In this document: positions 46,402-54,678 of the stretch, in pieces
Layout: the number at the start of each line of letters is the position of its first letter
How positions within the stretch are numbered: position 1 is the stretch's first letter
Assembly: GCF_005860795.2 (NCBI RefSeq)
Contig: NZ_CP058350.1
Coordinates: 1,704,501-1,768,500, forward strand
Length of the DNA stretch: 64,000 nt
DNA from: Peteryoungia desertarenae
Lineage (GTDB): Bacteria > Pseudomonadota > Alphaproteobacteria > Rhizobiales > Rhizobiaceae
Direction: 5' to 3'
Notes under the pieces: model-generated
What the model was told of the DNA's origin: nothing
Databases searched by the model: none
The model's input: the letters and a program-made list of their open reading frames with translations, nothing else
Translations under genes and position numbers: made by a program

Positions 46402-47289
46402 TTAGAATTTGAACGATGGCTCAGGCTTGCCCCTGACGGCAACACCGAGTTCGAATGTGGCGCCGGCCAGCGGATCTGCATGACGCGCCTCTGTCGACAT
46501 TCCCTCCCAGGCTGAGGTGACGATCAGTCGATCATGGTTCTCGCCAACGAAGGCAGGGCAGGTGACCTGCTGAGCCGGGACGTCATAACGGGCCAGCAAA
46601 GTGCCATCGGCCTTGTATCGGTCCACCGAGCCCCCGCCCCAGCGCGCGTTCCAGATAGTGCCGTCCATATCCACGACAGACCCGTCAAACACGCCGTCAC
46701 GGTTGCGTCCGTCGACCAGTACGGACGGCGCGCCGATGGGAAGTCCGGTTCTGGGGTCGACATCCACACGCATCATCCGATTGTCTTTGGAATCGGTGAA
46801 GTAACCGACGCTCCCATCGGGCGAGAAGCAGATCGCGTTTGGAATGCTGATGGCGCTGAAGAGTTTGGTCACTTTCGTTCCTGCGACGTGATAGATGGCA
46901 CCGGCACCTGTTTCAGCCTTGCGTCCCATCGTGCCGATCCAAAGCGCGCCGGATGGATGCACCCGGCCATCATTTGACCGATTGCCGGGCTGGTCGCTTT
47001 CAAGAGCTACAAAAGGCGTTATCTGTCCGTCGGCACGCTGGCGAATGAAAAGACCCTGATCGGATGCAATCATCTGTCTTGCATCATCGACGCGCGCAAT
47101 CACCGTGCCATGGAAGGGCAGTGTGTGCTTTGACAGCCTGCGGTCTTTCAGATGGTAATCATAAAGGGTGCATCCGAGGATATCGAACCACCATAGAGTT
47201 CCCGTTTCCACCTCGAAACTAGGTCCTTCACCCAGTTTGAGCCTGTCATCGGCAATAACTTGACCCGAAAAGGGCTCTTTGGCATCCAT
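46402..47289 (-). CDS. SMP-30/gluconolactonase family lactonase
   Basis: 295 residues, six-bladed beta-propeller. Metal ligands are visible as GEGPSFEVET (Glu about 21), RSNDGRVHPSG (Asn about 104), IPNAICFSPDG (Asn about 154) and DGSVVDMDG (Asp about 203), the four expected in SMP-30 proteins. Likely hydrolyses a sugar lactone to the acid; the particular sugar (gluconate, arabinonate, xylonate) cannot be told because no sugar catabolic genes are adjacent. Cytoplasmic, no signal peptide. Confidence 0.92.
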   Translation of the reverse strand: MDAKEPFSGQVIADDRLKLGEGPSFEVETGTLWWFDILGCTLYDYHLKDRRLSKHTLPFHGTVIARVDDARQMIASDQGLFIRQRADGQITPFVALESDQPGNRSNDGRVHPSGALWIGTMGRKAETGAGAIYHVAGTKVTKLFSAISIPNAICFSPDGSVGYFTDSKDNRMMRVDVDPRTGLPIGAPSVLVDGRNRDGVFDGSVVDMDGTIWNARWGGGSVDRYKADGTLLARYDVPAQQVTCPAFVGENHDRLIVTSAWEGMSTEARHADPLAGATFELGVAVRGKPEPSFKF

Positions 47290-47662
47290 GGTGTGTCTCC
47301 CTGCGATTAAATTTGGGCCAGTCTCGATGTTTTTCTGTTTTTTGGCAGGGGTTTACCGTAAAATAAAGTGGGGTTATGGACGTTGAGGCCACTTAAAGTC
47401 TATGGTCCGCAGGTTCGTGGCGCTGGGGGGCGCTCAGGAACCTTGCTCGAAGGGGCAGATTTCGGGGATCAGAACAAGCCTGGCGCAATGATTGGCGCTG
47501 ATCTGGACCTTGGTCGACGTCCACAAGAGTTTCGTTTTTAGTATCGCGCAGATTAACACTGGACCCTTGCTGTCCCGAGCCAGCTATGCGGCTGTAGGAA
47601 GTTTTGGTTCTTAGAATGGGAAAGCCCCCTTGCAGGACGGACGCTCCAACAATGATCACGTC
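47290..47662. other. Intergenic region between SMP-30 and luxR genes
   Basis: 373 nt with no gene. It must hold both divergent promoters. An imperfect inverted repeat CTTGG...CACAAG around 47509-47528 could be an operator, but it is too weak to call a lux box. GC content dips at 47330-47400. Confidence 0.4.
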
Positions 47663-48421
47663 ATGGCGAATGTAGAACCTTCAGCTGCAGCGAGAGAGGC
47701 ACTGGGTGTCGAAGCTGTAACGGCCCTGGTCACCGAGATTGAGACCTTCAAGACGCAGTTCGATGTTTTTCGCTTCATGAAGCGGCTTGTGGAACGCTAT
47801 TTCTCGCGGACGTTCATGGTGGTGAACATGCCTTCTGTAACGTCGCGCGAATTGTCGCCGAATTCGATCATAACCAATTGGCCAGCTGATCTTTTGACAG
47901 AATATGACGGTGCCGCCATGCTGACGCGCAGCACCATTTTGGAGCGCTTGCGTCGGTCCTCGACGCCGCTTCAATATGACATGGACGATGCTGCGGCCAA
48001 GGAGCCCTCGGACAATACCTCTTCAGTTAAGGCGCTTTTCCACCGCTTCAACATGAACCGGGGCGCGTATTTCCCTGTACACGATGCGGGTGGTACGCGC
48101 GGTGCAGTGTCATTACATGGCAACCGAAGTGCCTTCTCGGCTGCTGAGATGATCGAGCTTTCCTACATCTCCATCCATGTCTACAACCGGCTTGCCCAGA
48201 TCCGCGACATGGATGTGCGCACTTCGGATGTGCTGACAGAGCGGGAAATCGATTGCCTGAACTGGACATCTGCCGGCAAGACGAGCGTTGAGATTGCCGA
48301 GATACTTGGCCTGTCGGAGCATACGATCAACCACTATCTCAACCGCGCCACCAAGAAACTCGATGCTGTGAATCGTACTCAGGCGGTTGCCAAGGCAATC
48401 CGCAGTGGATTGATTAAATAA
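47663..48421 (+). CDS. LuxR-type transcriptional regulator (autoinducer-domain-like N-terminus)
   Basis: 252 residues. The N-terminal half looks like the autoinducer-binding domain (FKTQFDVFRFMKRLVERYF, SRELSPNSIITNWPADLLTEYD), and the C-terminal HTH is LTEREIDCLNWTSAGKTSVEIAEILGLSEHTINHYLNRATKKL, a standard LuxR HTH. No luxI homologue is in the window, so this would be a LuxR solo or a regulator responding to another ligand. The start (ATG 47663) has no good ribosome binding site; a TTG at 47630 with GGGAAAG upstream is an alternative. Followed by its own small terminator. Confidence 0.88.
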   Translation: MANVEPSAAAREALGVEAVTALVTEIETFKTQFDVFRFMKRLVERYFSRTFMVVNMPSVTSRELSPNSIITNWPADLLTEYDGAAMLTRSTILERLRRSSTPLQYDMDDAAAKEPSDNTSSVKALFHRFNMNRGAYFPVHDAGGTRGAVSLHGNRSAFSAAEMIELSYISIHVYNRLAQIRDMDVRTSDVLTEREIDCLNWTSAGKTSVEIAEILGLSEHTINHYLNRATKKLDAVNRTQAVAKAIRSGLIK

Positions 48422-48431
48422 GTATTTTGGA

Positions 48432-48453
48432 CCGGTCGGCCTGACGGTTTTTT
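48432..48453 (+). terminator. Terminator of the luxR-type gene
   Basis: CCG(G)TC-GGCCT-GACGG, a 5-bp stem with one bulged G, followed by six T residues, 10 nt after the stop codon. Confidence 0.6.
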
Positions 48454-48550
48454 GTGCAGTGCAAGCAGGCATGCCGTCACTTTCACCAGTGCAGGGTGCC
48501 GCTTCCAATCAAAGAGGCCATTTCCGACGTCTGCATGAGCGTTTTGCAAC

Positions 48551-48566
48551 TGGCACGCTTTCTGCA
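48551..48566 (+). promoter_or_regulatory. Sigma-54 (RpoN) -24/-12 promoter
   Basis: TGGCACG-N4-CTGCA: GG at 48552-48553 and GC at 48564-48565 with exactly 10 nt between them, matching TGGCACG-N4-TTGCW at 11 of 12 defined positions. It points to a start at about 48577. An inverted repeat CACC-N7-GGTG at 48484-48498, about 65 nt upstream, might be the enhancer-protein site but does not match the NtrC spacing well. Confidence 0.7.
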
Positions 48567-48576
48567 TCTCTATCGT

Positions 48577-48667
48577 CAGTCCAGAGGGGACGTTGCATGG
48601 CGCCCAGCCAAGGGTGCCGCAAGAAAGCCGCCGGCAGGAGAAAACTCCGCAGGCGGCTTTTTCTTTT
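48577..48667 (+). ncRNA. Candidate sigma-54-dependent small RNA, about 90 nt
   Basis: Between the -12 box and a T-rich tail the sequence folds into three hairpins: GTCC-AGAGG-GGAC (48579-48591 region), TTGC-AT-GGCGCCC / GGGTGCC-GCAA (48593-48622, with a wobble and an AT bulge), and the terminator AAAGCCGCC ... GGCGGCTTT with inner GGAG-AAAA-CTCC (48624-48660). No open frame with a ribosome binding site fits. The luxR gene has its own terminator upstream and mrp begins about 110 nt later, so the transcript would be independent. Alternatively it is an attenuator in a long mrp leader. Confidence 0.55.
48624..48667 (+). terminator. Strong nested terminator between luxR-type gene and mrp
   Basis: AAAGCCGCC-ggca-GGAG-AAAA-CTCC-gca-GGCGGCTTT, a 9-bp outer stem with a 4-bp inner stem, followed by TTCTTTT. 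The T tract is on the plus strand only. Confidence 0.8.
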
Positions 48668-48776
48668 GCACCATGGAGAGAGCCGCAAGGGGCAGCCAAT
48701 TCCAGTTTGGCGGTTGGCGAATGCGCAAGCCTTCATTATCTAGTCCGGGACAGACATTCCAATTGATGAGGATCAC

Positions 48777-49931
48777 ATGAGCGACGTCACCCGTGAGCAG
48801 GTTCTGGAAGCACTATCCGGCGTGCGCGGACCCGATCTGGAGCGCAGCATCGTCGAACTCAAGATGGTGTCGGATATCTTCATCTCCGATGGGAAAGTCT
48901 ATTTTTCCATCAGCGTCCCGGCGGAACGTGCAAACGAGCTCGAGCCCATGCGTCAGGCCGCCGAAAGCACGGTTAAAGCCATCCCCGGGGTAAAGGGTGC
49001 GCTGGTCAGCATGACCGCTGAACGAAAGCAGGGCACTGGTGCCCCACCGCCGCGTCCGCAACCTGCACCGCAGGGACACAGCCACGGTCACTCTCATGGT
49101 GCCGGCCAACAGCCGGCGCCGCGAGGAAAGGCTGGCATACCGGGCATTGCCTCGATTGTTGCCGTGGCTTCGGGCAAGGGTGGGGTTGGAAAATCCACGA
49201 CGGCGGTCAACCTGGCGCTTGGCCTCCAGGCCAACGGATTGCGGGTCGGCATTCTGGATGCAGACGTCTATGGCCCTTCCATGCCCAAGCTCCTTGGTCT
49301 GACGGGGCGCCCCCAGCAGATTGACGGTCGCATCATAGTGCCGATGGAAAACTATGGACTGAAAGTCATGTCCATGGGCTTCCTGGTGGATGAAGGGACA
49401 GCGATGATCTGGCGTGGGCCGATGGTGCAGTCGGCGCTGATGCAGATGTTGCGCGAAGTTGCCTGGGGCGAACTCGATATTCTGATCGTCGATATGCCGC
49501 CGGGCACCGGTGACGCTCAGCTTACCATGGCGCAGCAGGTCCCCCTATCAGGTGCCGTCATTGTCTCCACGCCGCAGGATCTTGCCCTCATCGATGCGCG
49601 CAAGGGCTTGAACATGTTCAACAAGGTTGAAGTGCCGGTCCTCGGGATCGTCGAGAATATGAGCTATTTCATCGCCCCGGATACCGGCAATCGCTACGAC
49701 ATCTTTGGCCATGGCGGTGCGCGGGCGGAAGCCGAGAAAATTGGGGTTCCTTTCCTTGGCGAGGTCCCGCTGACGATCGCCATCCGCGAGAATTCGGATG
49801 CCGGAACGCCTGTTGTGGTCTCGGATCCCCAAGGCCCGCAGGCAGAGATCTATCGCGGGATTGCGAAGAAGGTCTGGGATCAGGTCGGCTTGCGATCGGG
49901 TCGTAAAGCTCCAGCGATCGTCTTTGAGTAA
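48777..49931 (+). CDS. mrp: Iron-sulfur cluster carrier Mrp/ApbC family P-loop ATPase
   Basis: 384 residues. N-terminal DUF59/MIP18-like domain (1-80: EQVLEALSGVRGPDLERSIVELKMV), a linker rich in His, Gly and Pro (GHSHGHSHGAGQ, about 100-115), then the ParA-like ATPase domain: VASGKGGVGKSTTAVNLALG (deviant Walker A), DILIVDMPPGTGDAQLT, and GIVENMSYFIAPDTGNRYDIF. At the last site E. coli Mrp and ApbC have a CxxC that binds the cluster; here the two Cys are replaced (APDT), so cluster handling must differ. ATG 48777. Confidence 0.93.
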   Translation: MSDVTREQVLEALSGVRGPDLERSIVELKMVSDIFISDGKVYFSISVPAERANELEPMRQAAESTVKAIPGVKGALVSMTAERKQGTGAPPPRPQPAPQGHSHGHSHGAGQQPAPRGKAGIPGIASIVAVASGKGGVGKSTTAVNLALGLQANGLRVGILDADVYGPSMPKLLGLTGRPQQIDGRIIVPMENYGLKVMSMGFLVDEGTAMIWRGPMVQSALMQMLREVAWGELDILIVDMPPGTGDAQLTMAQQVPLSGAVIVSTPQDLALIDARKGLNMFNKVEVPVLGIVENMSYFIAPDTGNRYDIFGHGGARAEAEKIGVPFLGEVPLTIAIRENSDAGTPVVVSDPQGPQAEIYRGIAKKVWDQVGLRSGRKAPAIVFE

Positions 49932-50111
49932 GGCGGATACCCGGAACGGCAGAATCCGTCTTTGGCTAACGTCGTATTCAAACGCAGAACAATGCGTCGT
50001 GCATTGAAGCCGTGTTGCATCGCAAAATCGCCCTTGTAATTGACGTGTGATAGGTGTTTGCTTTCGGTAGACTCTGTTCCGGAGGTCGTTCACCGTGAAG
50101 GCATCAAGATC

Positions 50112-51089
50112 GTGATCCGCGCGTATCGTGCAAATGGCAGTCTTGAGATCGTCGAGCTGTCAGAACGACCTACAGACCTCGATGCCGATATCATTTGGCT
50201 TGACCTCATCCATCCCACGCGTGACGAGGCGATATTGGTGGAAGAGCTCTTGTCGCTTGCGCTGCCGACACGGGATGAACTCAAGGATATAGAGCCCTCC
50301 AGTCGCCTTTATGTTGAAAATGAAGCCATCTTCATGACCGCCTCCCTGATCTACAAGGTGGAAGCGGATTTGCCCCATTTGGCCGATATTGCCTTTATCC
50401 TTTTCGGCAACCGCCTCATTACAATACGCTATGCCGAGCCCAAGGCATTTGCCGCTTTCAGTTCCAGTCTGCTGCGCCCCAATTTTCATTGCGCTTCGGC
50501 TGCATTGCTTCTTGGCCGTCTGCTCGAGGCCGTGGTGGATCGAACGGCCGAGGTTCTTGAGATGCTGGCGACAAGACTCGATGAGCTATCCGTCGCAGTC
50601 TTCATTGATCGCAAGGCAGCAAAGCGCAGACCACCCGGTTTTCTCGAAGACAAGCTTCTGGATATTGCGGCACACCACCAACTGGTCAGCAAGGCCAGCA
50701 GCAGCCTCGTTTCACTGGGGCGGATGGCGGCCTTCCTGCAGGCCCAGCCGAAGGTCAGGCTTGATCAGGATGCGCGGGAAATGTACGAGCTCGTCGGTCG
50801 CGATATCCAGTCGCTCGATGAGCATGCGGCATTTGTTGGCAACAACATCTCCTTCATGCTGGATGCCTCGCTTGGCCTGATCAGCGTCGAGCAAAATGCG
50901 ATCATCAAGATATTCTCCATCGCCTCTGTTGTTTTTCTTCCACCGACGCTGGTCGCCTCGATCTACGGGATGAACTTCAAGTTCATGCCGGAGCTGGAAT
51001 GGAGCACGGGCTATCCGCTGGCGCTTGTGGCCATGCTTCTTTCTGCAGTGATTCCCTTTCTGTTTTTCCGTTGGAAAGGCTGGCTTTGA
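50112..51089 (+). CDS. CorA-family magnesium/cobalt transporter
   Basis: About 325 residues. A soluble N-terminal funnel domain is followed by long helices (EVLEMLATRLDELSVAVF, SASSLVSLGRMAAFLQ), then two membrane helices; the first ends with the YGMNFKF signature (GMN motif) that forms the selectivity loop, and the second with FFRWKGWL. GTG 50112 gives MIRAYRANG, a usual CorA start; longer frames upstream have no support. Imports Mg2+ (also Co2+ or Ni2+) down the electrochemical gradient. Confidence 0.9.
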   Translation: MIRAYRANGSLEIVELSERPTDLDADIIWLDLIHPTRDEAILVEELLSLALPTRDELKDIEPSSRLYVENEAIFMTASLIYKVEADLPHLADIAFILFGNRLITIRYAEPKAFAAFSSSLLRPNFHCASAALLLGRLLEAVVDRTAEVLEMLATRLDELSVAVFIDRKAAKRRPPGFLEDKLLDIAAHHQLVSKASSSLVSLGRMAAFLQAQPKVRLDQDAREMYELVGRDIQSLDEHAAFVGNNISFMLDASLGLISVEQNAIIKIFSIASVVFLPPTLVASIYGMNFKFMPELEWSTGYPLALVAMLLSAVIPFLFFRWKGWL

Positions 51090-51330
51090 TTGGCCATGCC
51101 GCTAAAGATTGGCGGCTTACCGGTCCCGTTCGAACTTCATCTCCGTGACCGGGCGTCGCATGCTTGGACAGCAAGTGCGGTTCCGTGACAATCGTCAATC
51201 TGTCGAACGCTCTCCCTGCGTTTTGCGCAGAAGGGTGGCGCTCCGGCCCTTTGTCGACACCGGCTCTTAGTGCACGTCCAGCGAAAGTGCGTCAGCAGTT
51301 TTGCGTCCGGACTGCGTAGAAACAAATAGA

Positions 51331-51372
51331 TAGAGCATTTCAGGTGATCCCGTTTTCACCGGAAACGCTCTA
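51331..51372. repeat. 42-nt imperfect palindrome (rhizobial-type intergenic repeat)
   Basis: TAGAGCATTTCAGGTGA pairs with TCACCGGAAACGCTCTA at 15 of 17 positions, with an 8-nt loop TCCCGTTT. From memory the same palindrome recurs between genes in many rhizobial genomes; a count was not possible here, and only one copy is seen in this window. Confidence 0.7.
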
Positions 51373-51541
51373 GATGGGGCAGCGGTCACACCTGCTGCTG
51401 CTCATCCTCCGTAGCGCTTCAGTCTTCCGGCAAATCGCGTCGTTGAACTGTAGACACATGTCATGATCTGAGATGGATTTATCGGCTTGCCACAATAGAG
51501 CCGCCTCTCCATTGCTCTTTAGGGGCCGTCCATAGCGGGCG

Positions 51542-51562
51542 TTAACCTCGCATAAAGGTTAA
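51542..51562. promoter_or_regulatory. Inverted repeat TTAACCT-N7-AGGTTAA before sleB
   Basis: Perfect 7-bp inverted repeat, spacer 7 nt, 49 nt before the start codon. Each arm carries TTAACC, the half-site of CtrA-type boxes, in opposite orientation, so either CtrA or a dimeric regulator may bind. Confidence 0.5.
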
Positions 51563-51610
51563 TAAGCGATTGTTTATGAAGTAAAAGAGTCCCAGTGTTG
51601 GAGTCCGGTT

Positions 51611-52780
51611 TTGCGTCTTTCGATCCGTCCTTCGAAGAAGGTCCTGTCTCGTCTTGAGAACTGGACCTCGCCTCTGGTCTTTGGCTTTGCCGCCTGGTTG
51701 GCCTTTCCTACAATTGCTGCGCATGCCGATATGGCGGGTCTCCTGACCGGTCTCGACAAAGGCGCGAGCAACTGGCGCATGGTTTTGACGACCTCGCCAG
51801 CAGGCTCGATCCATGAGGCAAAACTTGCCTTCACCGACCAGAGCCAATCCTCCGCGATAAGCGGGAATGCGGGTCTGGCCCTGGCCGATGGCAGCCTGAT
51901 CGCCTTTGAAGGCGGCAAGGCAACCGCCGAGGCGCTACCGGATGAAATGCGGGTCACGCGTCAGCTCAAGAAGGGCAGGGTGGTTGCTGTCGAAAAGATG
52001 CAGCCGCCGCCGGCTTTCAGCGCAGGTTCTGTACTGAAGCGCACGACGTCTCTTCTGTTACCGAAAGAGTCCCGTGAAGACAGGGCCGCCTTCGTCAAGA
52101 CGGAAAAGCCTTCGGTTGAACTCGCAAGCTTTTACTTCCGGCGCGATGATCTGCCGAAGGATCCGGCGATCCCCGTCATGCTGGCCGATCTCGTGACCAA
52201 CCGCAATCCTGATGTGCTGGCAACCGCCTATGCGCCGCCGCCGCCCGATTTTGCGACCGAGTCGCCGTTCGAATCCATTCTGACTGACGAAAGGCGCGGT
52301 CGTTTCGTGCCGGATATCGACCCCAAGGATCATGCCTGGGCTGCCACGCCGCTTCCGGCGGCCGTATTCAGTGATCGTGAGCAGAAGTGCCTTGCAGAAG
52401 GCATTTACTTTGAGGCTCGTGGTGAATCTGTGAAGGGGCAGGCGGCCGTTGCGCAGGTCATCCTGAACCGCGTGCGCAACCCCTACTACCCGAATTCGAT
52501 TTGCGGCGTGGTCTATCAGAACCAGGACTGGCGCAACCGCTGCCAGTTCTCCTTCGCCTGCGATCGCATCCCGGATCGGATAGGCTCACCGCGCCATTGG
52601 CAGATTGCCAAGGATATCGCAATGGCCGTTACAGCGGGCAAGATCTGGTTCCCCGAAGTTGGCTCCGCCACGCATTACCACGCCACCTATGTCTGGCCCG
52701 CATGGGCGCCGACGATGAAGCGCGTGGACAAGATCGGCAAGCACATTTTCTATCGCACCTATGGTGGCGGGTGGAGCTGA
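51611..52780 (+). CDS. SleB/CwlJ-type cell wall hydrolase
   Basis: 389 residues, TTG start. N-terminal signal or anchor sequence (to about residue 38, WLAFPTIAAHA), a long unclassified middle part with conserved-looking segments, and a C-terminal hydrolase domain at about 258-385: SDREQKCLAEGIYFEARGESVKGQAAVAQVILNRV, with Glu of YFEARGE as catalytic acid, CQFSFACDR, and GSATHYHATYVWPAW. These enzymes cut the glycan strands of peptidoglycan (N-acetylmuramic acid lytic type). In alphaproteobacteria they work in growth and division; the CtrA half-sites upstream fit cell-cycle timing. Confidence 0.9.
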   Translation: MRLSIRPSKKVLSRLENWTSPLVFGFAAWLAFPTIAAHADMAGLLTGLDKGASNWRMVLTTSPAGSIHEAKLAFTDQSQSSAISGNAGLALADGSLIAFEGGKATAEALPDEMRVTRQLKKGRVVAVEKMQPPPAFSAGSVLKRTTSLLLPKESREDRAAFVKTEKPSVELASFYFRRDDLPKDPAIPVMLADLVTNRNPDVLATAYAPPPPDFATESPFESILTDERRGRFVPDIDPKDHAWAATPLPAAVFSDREQKCLAEGIYFEARGESVKGQAAVAQVILNRVRNPYYPNSICGVVYQNQDWRNRCQFSFACDRIPDRIGSPRHWQIAKDIAMAVTAGKIWFPEVGSATHYHATYVWPAWAPTMKRVDKIGKHIFYRTYGGGWS

Positions 52781-52793
52781 TGTTTCATGACCA

Positions 52794-52827
52794 AATGTCG
52801 ATCCTAAGGATCCCTATGATCGACATT
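52794..52827. terminator. Long hairpin between convergent genes
   Basis: Perfect 10-bp stem AATGTCGATC / GATCGACATT with a 14-nt loop, between the sleB stop and the small membrane protein stop. No T tract. Confidence 0.4.
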
Positions 52828-52832
52828 CCCTG

Positions 52833-53039
52833 TCATTCCCCGGAGCGGAGGTAGCGGTAAAGCGCCTTCGCCATAAGCGGCATGATAAGGAAGATCAACA
52901 GCGAGACGACGGCGATCCCGACTGGGATCGTGAACATCGGAAGAAGGTTGGACTGGCTGTCGATCCACATCGCCATCTCCACGCCGAGCCACCAGCCGAG
53001 CACGATTGCAAGTGCGATTCTCCCGAAAACTCTGCCCAC
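52833..53039 (-). CDS. Small two-helix membrane protein
   Basis: 68 residues: MGRVFGRIALAIVLGWWLGVEMAMWID forms the first membrane helix, then PMFTIPVGIAVVSLLIFLIMPLMAKALYRYLRS the second, ending in basic residues. No known family recognised. A GAGGGGG ribosome-binding sequence lies just upstream of the ATG. It is convergent with sleB and divergent from the ATP synthase operon. Confidence 0.65.
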   Translation of the reverse strand: MGRVFGRIALAIVLGWWLGVEMAMWIDSQSNLLPMFTIPVGIAVVSLLIFLIMPLMAKALYRYLRSGE

Positions 53040-53436
53040 GACGTCCCCCTCGGCAACTTAGGATGCGCAGAAATGTGACTTGTGATCGACATCCACAACG
53101 CTTGCCCCGCTCGCCTGCTTTGCTCCATTGCCGCTTCTGGTCAACTACGCGTGAGCAAAGCCTCATTCTGAACAGATTCTGCTGCAGTGCCGCGACGAAG
53201 TGGCCTCATTTGACGACACTTATCTGCTACCTTTTGCGCAGAATGCCGTAAGCCTATGAAATATAATGATTAATTTGTAGTGAAACTTGCTGCTCCTATA
53301 GCTTGACTATGGTGGTCCTCAAAATTATGGTGCGCCCGACTTCAAAGCGGGCCTAAAAGGTTTCTATCCCGCCGTTTCTGCATTCATATCGGGCGCAAAA
53401 CGGCCCGGAAAGCAAGCGTGACGGACGGAGGAAGCC
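53040..53436. other. Intergenic region upstream of the ATP synthase operon
   Basis: About 400 nt without a gene; contains the promoter for atpI (described separately) and presumably that of the small membrane protein. The stretch at 53255-53300 is AT-rich. No repeat or RNA gene seen. Confidence 0.5.
53303..53331 (+). promoter_or_regulatory. Promoter of the atp (F0) operon
   Basis: TTGACT (53303-53308) and TATGGT (53326-53331) with a 17-nt spacer, preceded by an AT-rich stretch and about 105 nt before atpI. Confidence 0.5.
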
Positions 53437-53799
53437 ATGACGGGTGATCGGGAAGAAAGTCTGGAAGAACGTCGGGCAAGGCTCAACGCTGAACTGTCAG
53501 CGCGCCATGCAGCGACGAAGGGTGAAGAAGAAGCTGAGAAGAAGGCCGAGGATAACCGCAAGGGTTATGCTCAGGCCATGAAGATCTCCAGTGAATTCAT
53601 CTCCGCAATCTTCGTAGGCGCTGTTCTCGGTTATCTCCTGGACCACTTTGCCGGTACGGCGCCCTGGGGGTTGATCATCTTCCTCCTGCTTGGTTTTTGT
53701 GCCGGAGTGCTGAATGTCTTGCGTGTTGTAGGGCTGGTGGCCTCGCCCCATCCATCCGACCGCGTGGCGCAGTTGAAAGAGAAGGGCGAGGATCGCTGA
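53437..53799 (+). CDS. atpI: ATP synthase protein I
   Basis: 120 residues. A charged helical N-terminus ([21 protein letters not shown]), then two membrane helices ([22 protein letters not shown] and [22 protein letters not shown]) as in AtpI of alphaproteobacteria. AtpI helps assemble the c-ring. First gene of the F0 operon; ATG has GGAGG upstream. Confidence 0.93.
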   Translation: MTGDREESLEERRARLNAELSARHAATKGEEEAEKKAEDNRKGYAQAMKISSEFISAIFVGAVLGYLLDHFAGTAPWGLIIFLLLGFCAGVLNVLRVVGLVASPHPSDRVAQLKEKGEDR

Positions 53800-53858
53800 G
53801 GCGATCCAAGCAGGACGGAAAGAAAACCGCTCAGGCGGCAAAAGCGAAAGAGCAGAAC

Positions 53859-54608
53859 GTGGCAAACGATCCCACTTCCCAGTTTCTTGTCAAGACGATT
53901 GTTCCGATCGAGGTTGGCGGGCTTGACCTTTCGTTCACCAATTCATCCCTCTTCATGGTCGTGACTGTCGCTTGCGCGTCGGCCTTCCTGTATTTCTCGA
54001 CATCCAGCCGCGGTCTGATCCCGACACGTGCTCAGTCGGTTGCTGAAATGTCTTATGAATTCATTGCCTCCATGCTGCGCGAAGGCGCCGGCAGCCACGG
54101 CATGAAGTTCTTCCCGCTGGTGTTTTCGCTGTTCATGTTCGTGCTGACAGCAAACCTGCTCGGCATGTTCCCCTACTTCTTTACCGTGACGTCGCAGATT
54201 ATCGTGACCTTCGCCCTTGCGATGCTGGTGATCCTGACGGTGCTGATCTACGGCTTCTATAAGCACGGAATTCACTTCCTCAGCATCTTTGCGCCGTCGG
54301 GTGTTCCCGGCGCCCTTCTGCCGCTCGTGTCTGCGATCGAGGTTGTTTCCTTCCTCTCGCGTCCGATCAGCCTTTCGGTTCGTCTCTTCGCCAACATGCT
54401 GGCTGGCCACATCACGCTGAAGGTCTTCGCCGGCTTTGTAGCCTCCATGAGCGCGCTTGGTGCTCTCGGTGTCGGCGGAGCGATCCTGCCTCTTATCATG
54501 ACGGTCGCCATGACCGCCCTCGAGTTTCTCGTCGCCTTCCTGCAGGCCTATGTCTTCGCGGTACTGACTTGCATGTACCTGAATGACGCTGTGCATGGTG
54601 GTCACTGA
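53859..54608 (+). CDS. atpB: ATP synthase F0 subunit a
   Basis: 249 residues. GTG start at 53859 ([18 protein letters not shown]) with GAAAGAG upstream. Five or more membrane helices; [15 protein letters not shown] contains the essential Arg that faces the c-ring, followed by the final helices with [24 protein letters not shown]. An upstream in-frame reading is out of keeping with the family. Confidence 0.95.
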   Translation: MANDPTSQFLVKTIVPIEVGGLDLSFTNSSLFMVVTVACASAFLYFSTSSRGLIPTRAQSVAEMSYEFIASMLREGAGSHGMKFFPLVFSLFMFVLTANLLGMFPYFFTVTSQIIVTFALAMLVILTVLIYGFYKHGIHFLSIFAPSGVPGALLPLVSAIEVVSFLSRPISLSVRLFANMLAGHITLKVFAGFVASMSALGALGVGGAILPLIMTVAMTALEFLVAFLQAYVFAVLTCMYLNDAVHGGH

Positions 54609-54678
54609 GAAATAAGTCGCTGGTCCCGGCTAACCGGGTCCTGAACAGCCGCAACAACCATTTCGAAGGAGTATCCAT

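Larger units (their letters stand above)
51090..51610. other. Intergenic region of 521 nt between corA and sleB-like gene
   Basis: No gene seen. It contains a 42-nt palindromic repeat (51331-51372), and an inverted repeat with CtrA half-sites (51542-51562), both described separately. GCCGC/GCGGC can form a small hairpin after corA. Confidence 0.6.

Noticed and set aside
47509..47528. lux box upstream of the luxR-type gene
   Set aside because: Arms match only partly; too weak to call.
48484..48498. NtrC binding site upstream of the sigma-54 promoter
   Set aside because: CACC-N7-GGTG is an inverted repeat but its spacing does not match the NtrC consensus; kept only as a possible enhancer of unknown type.
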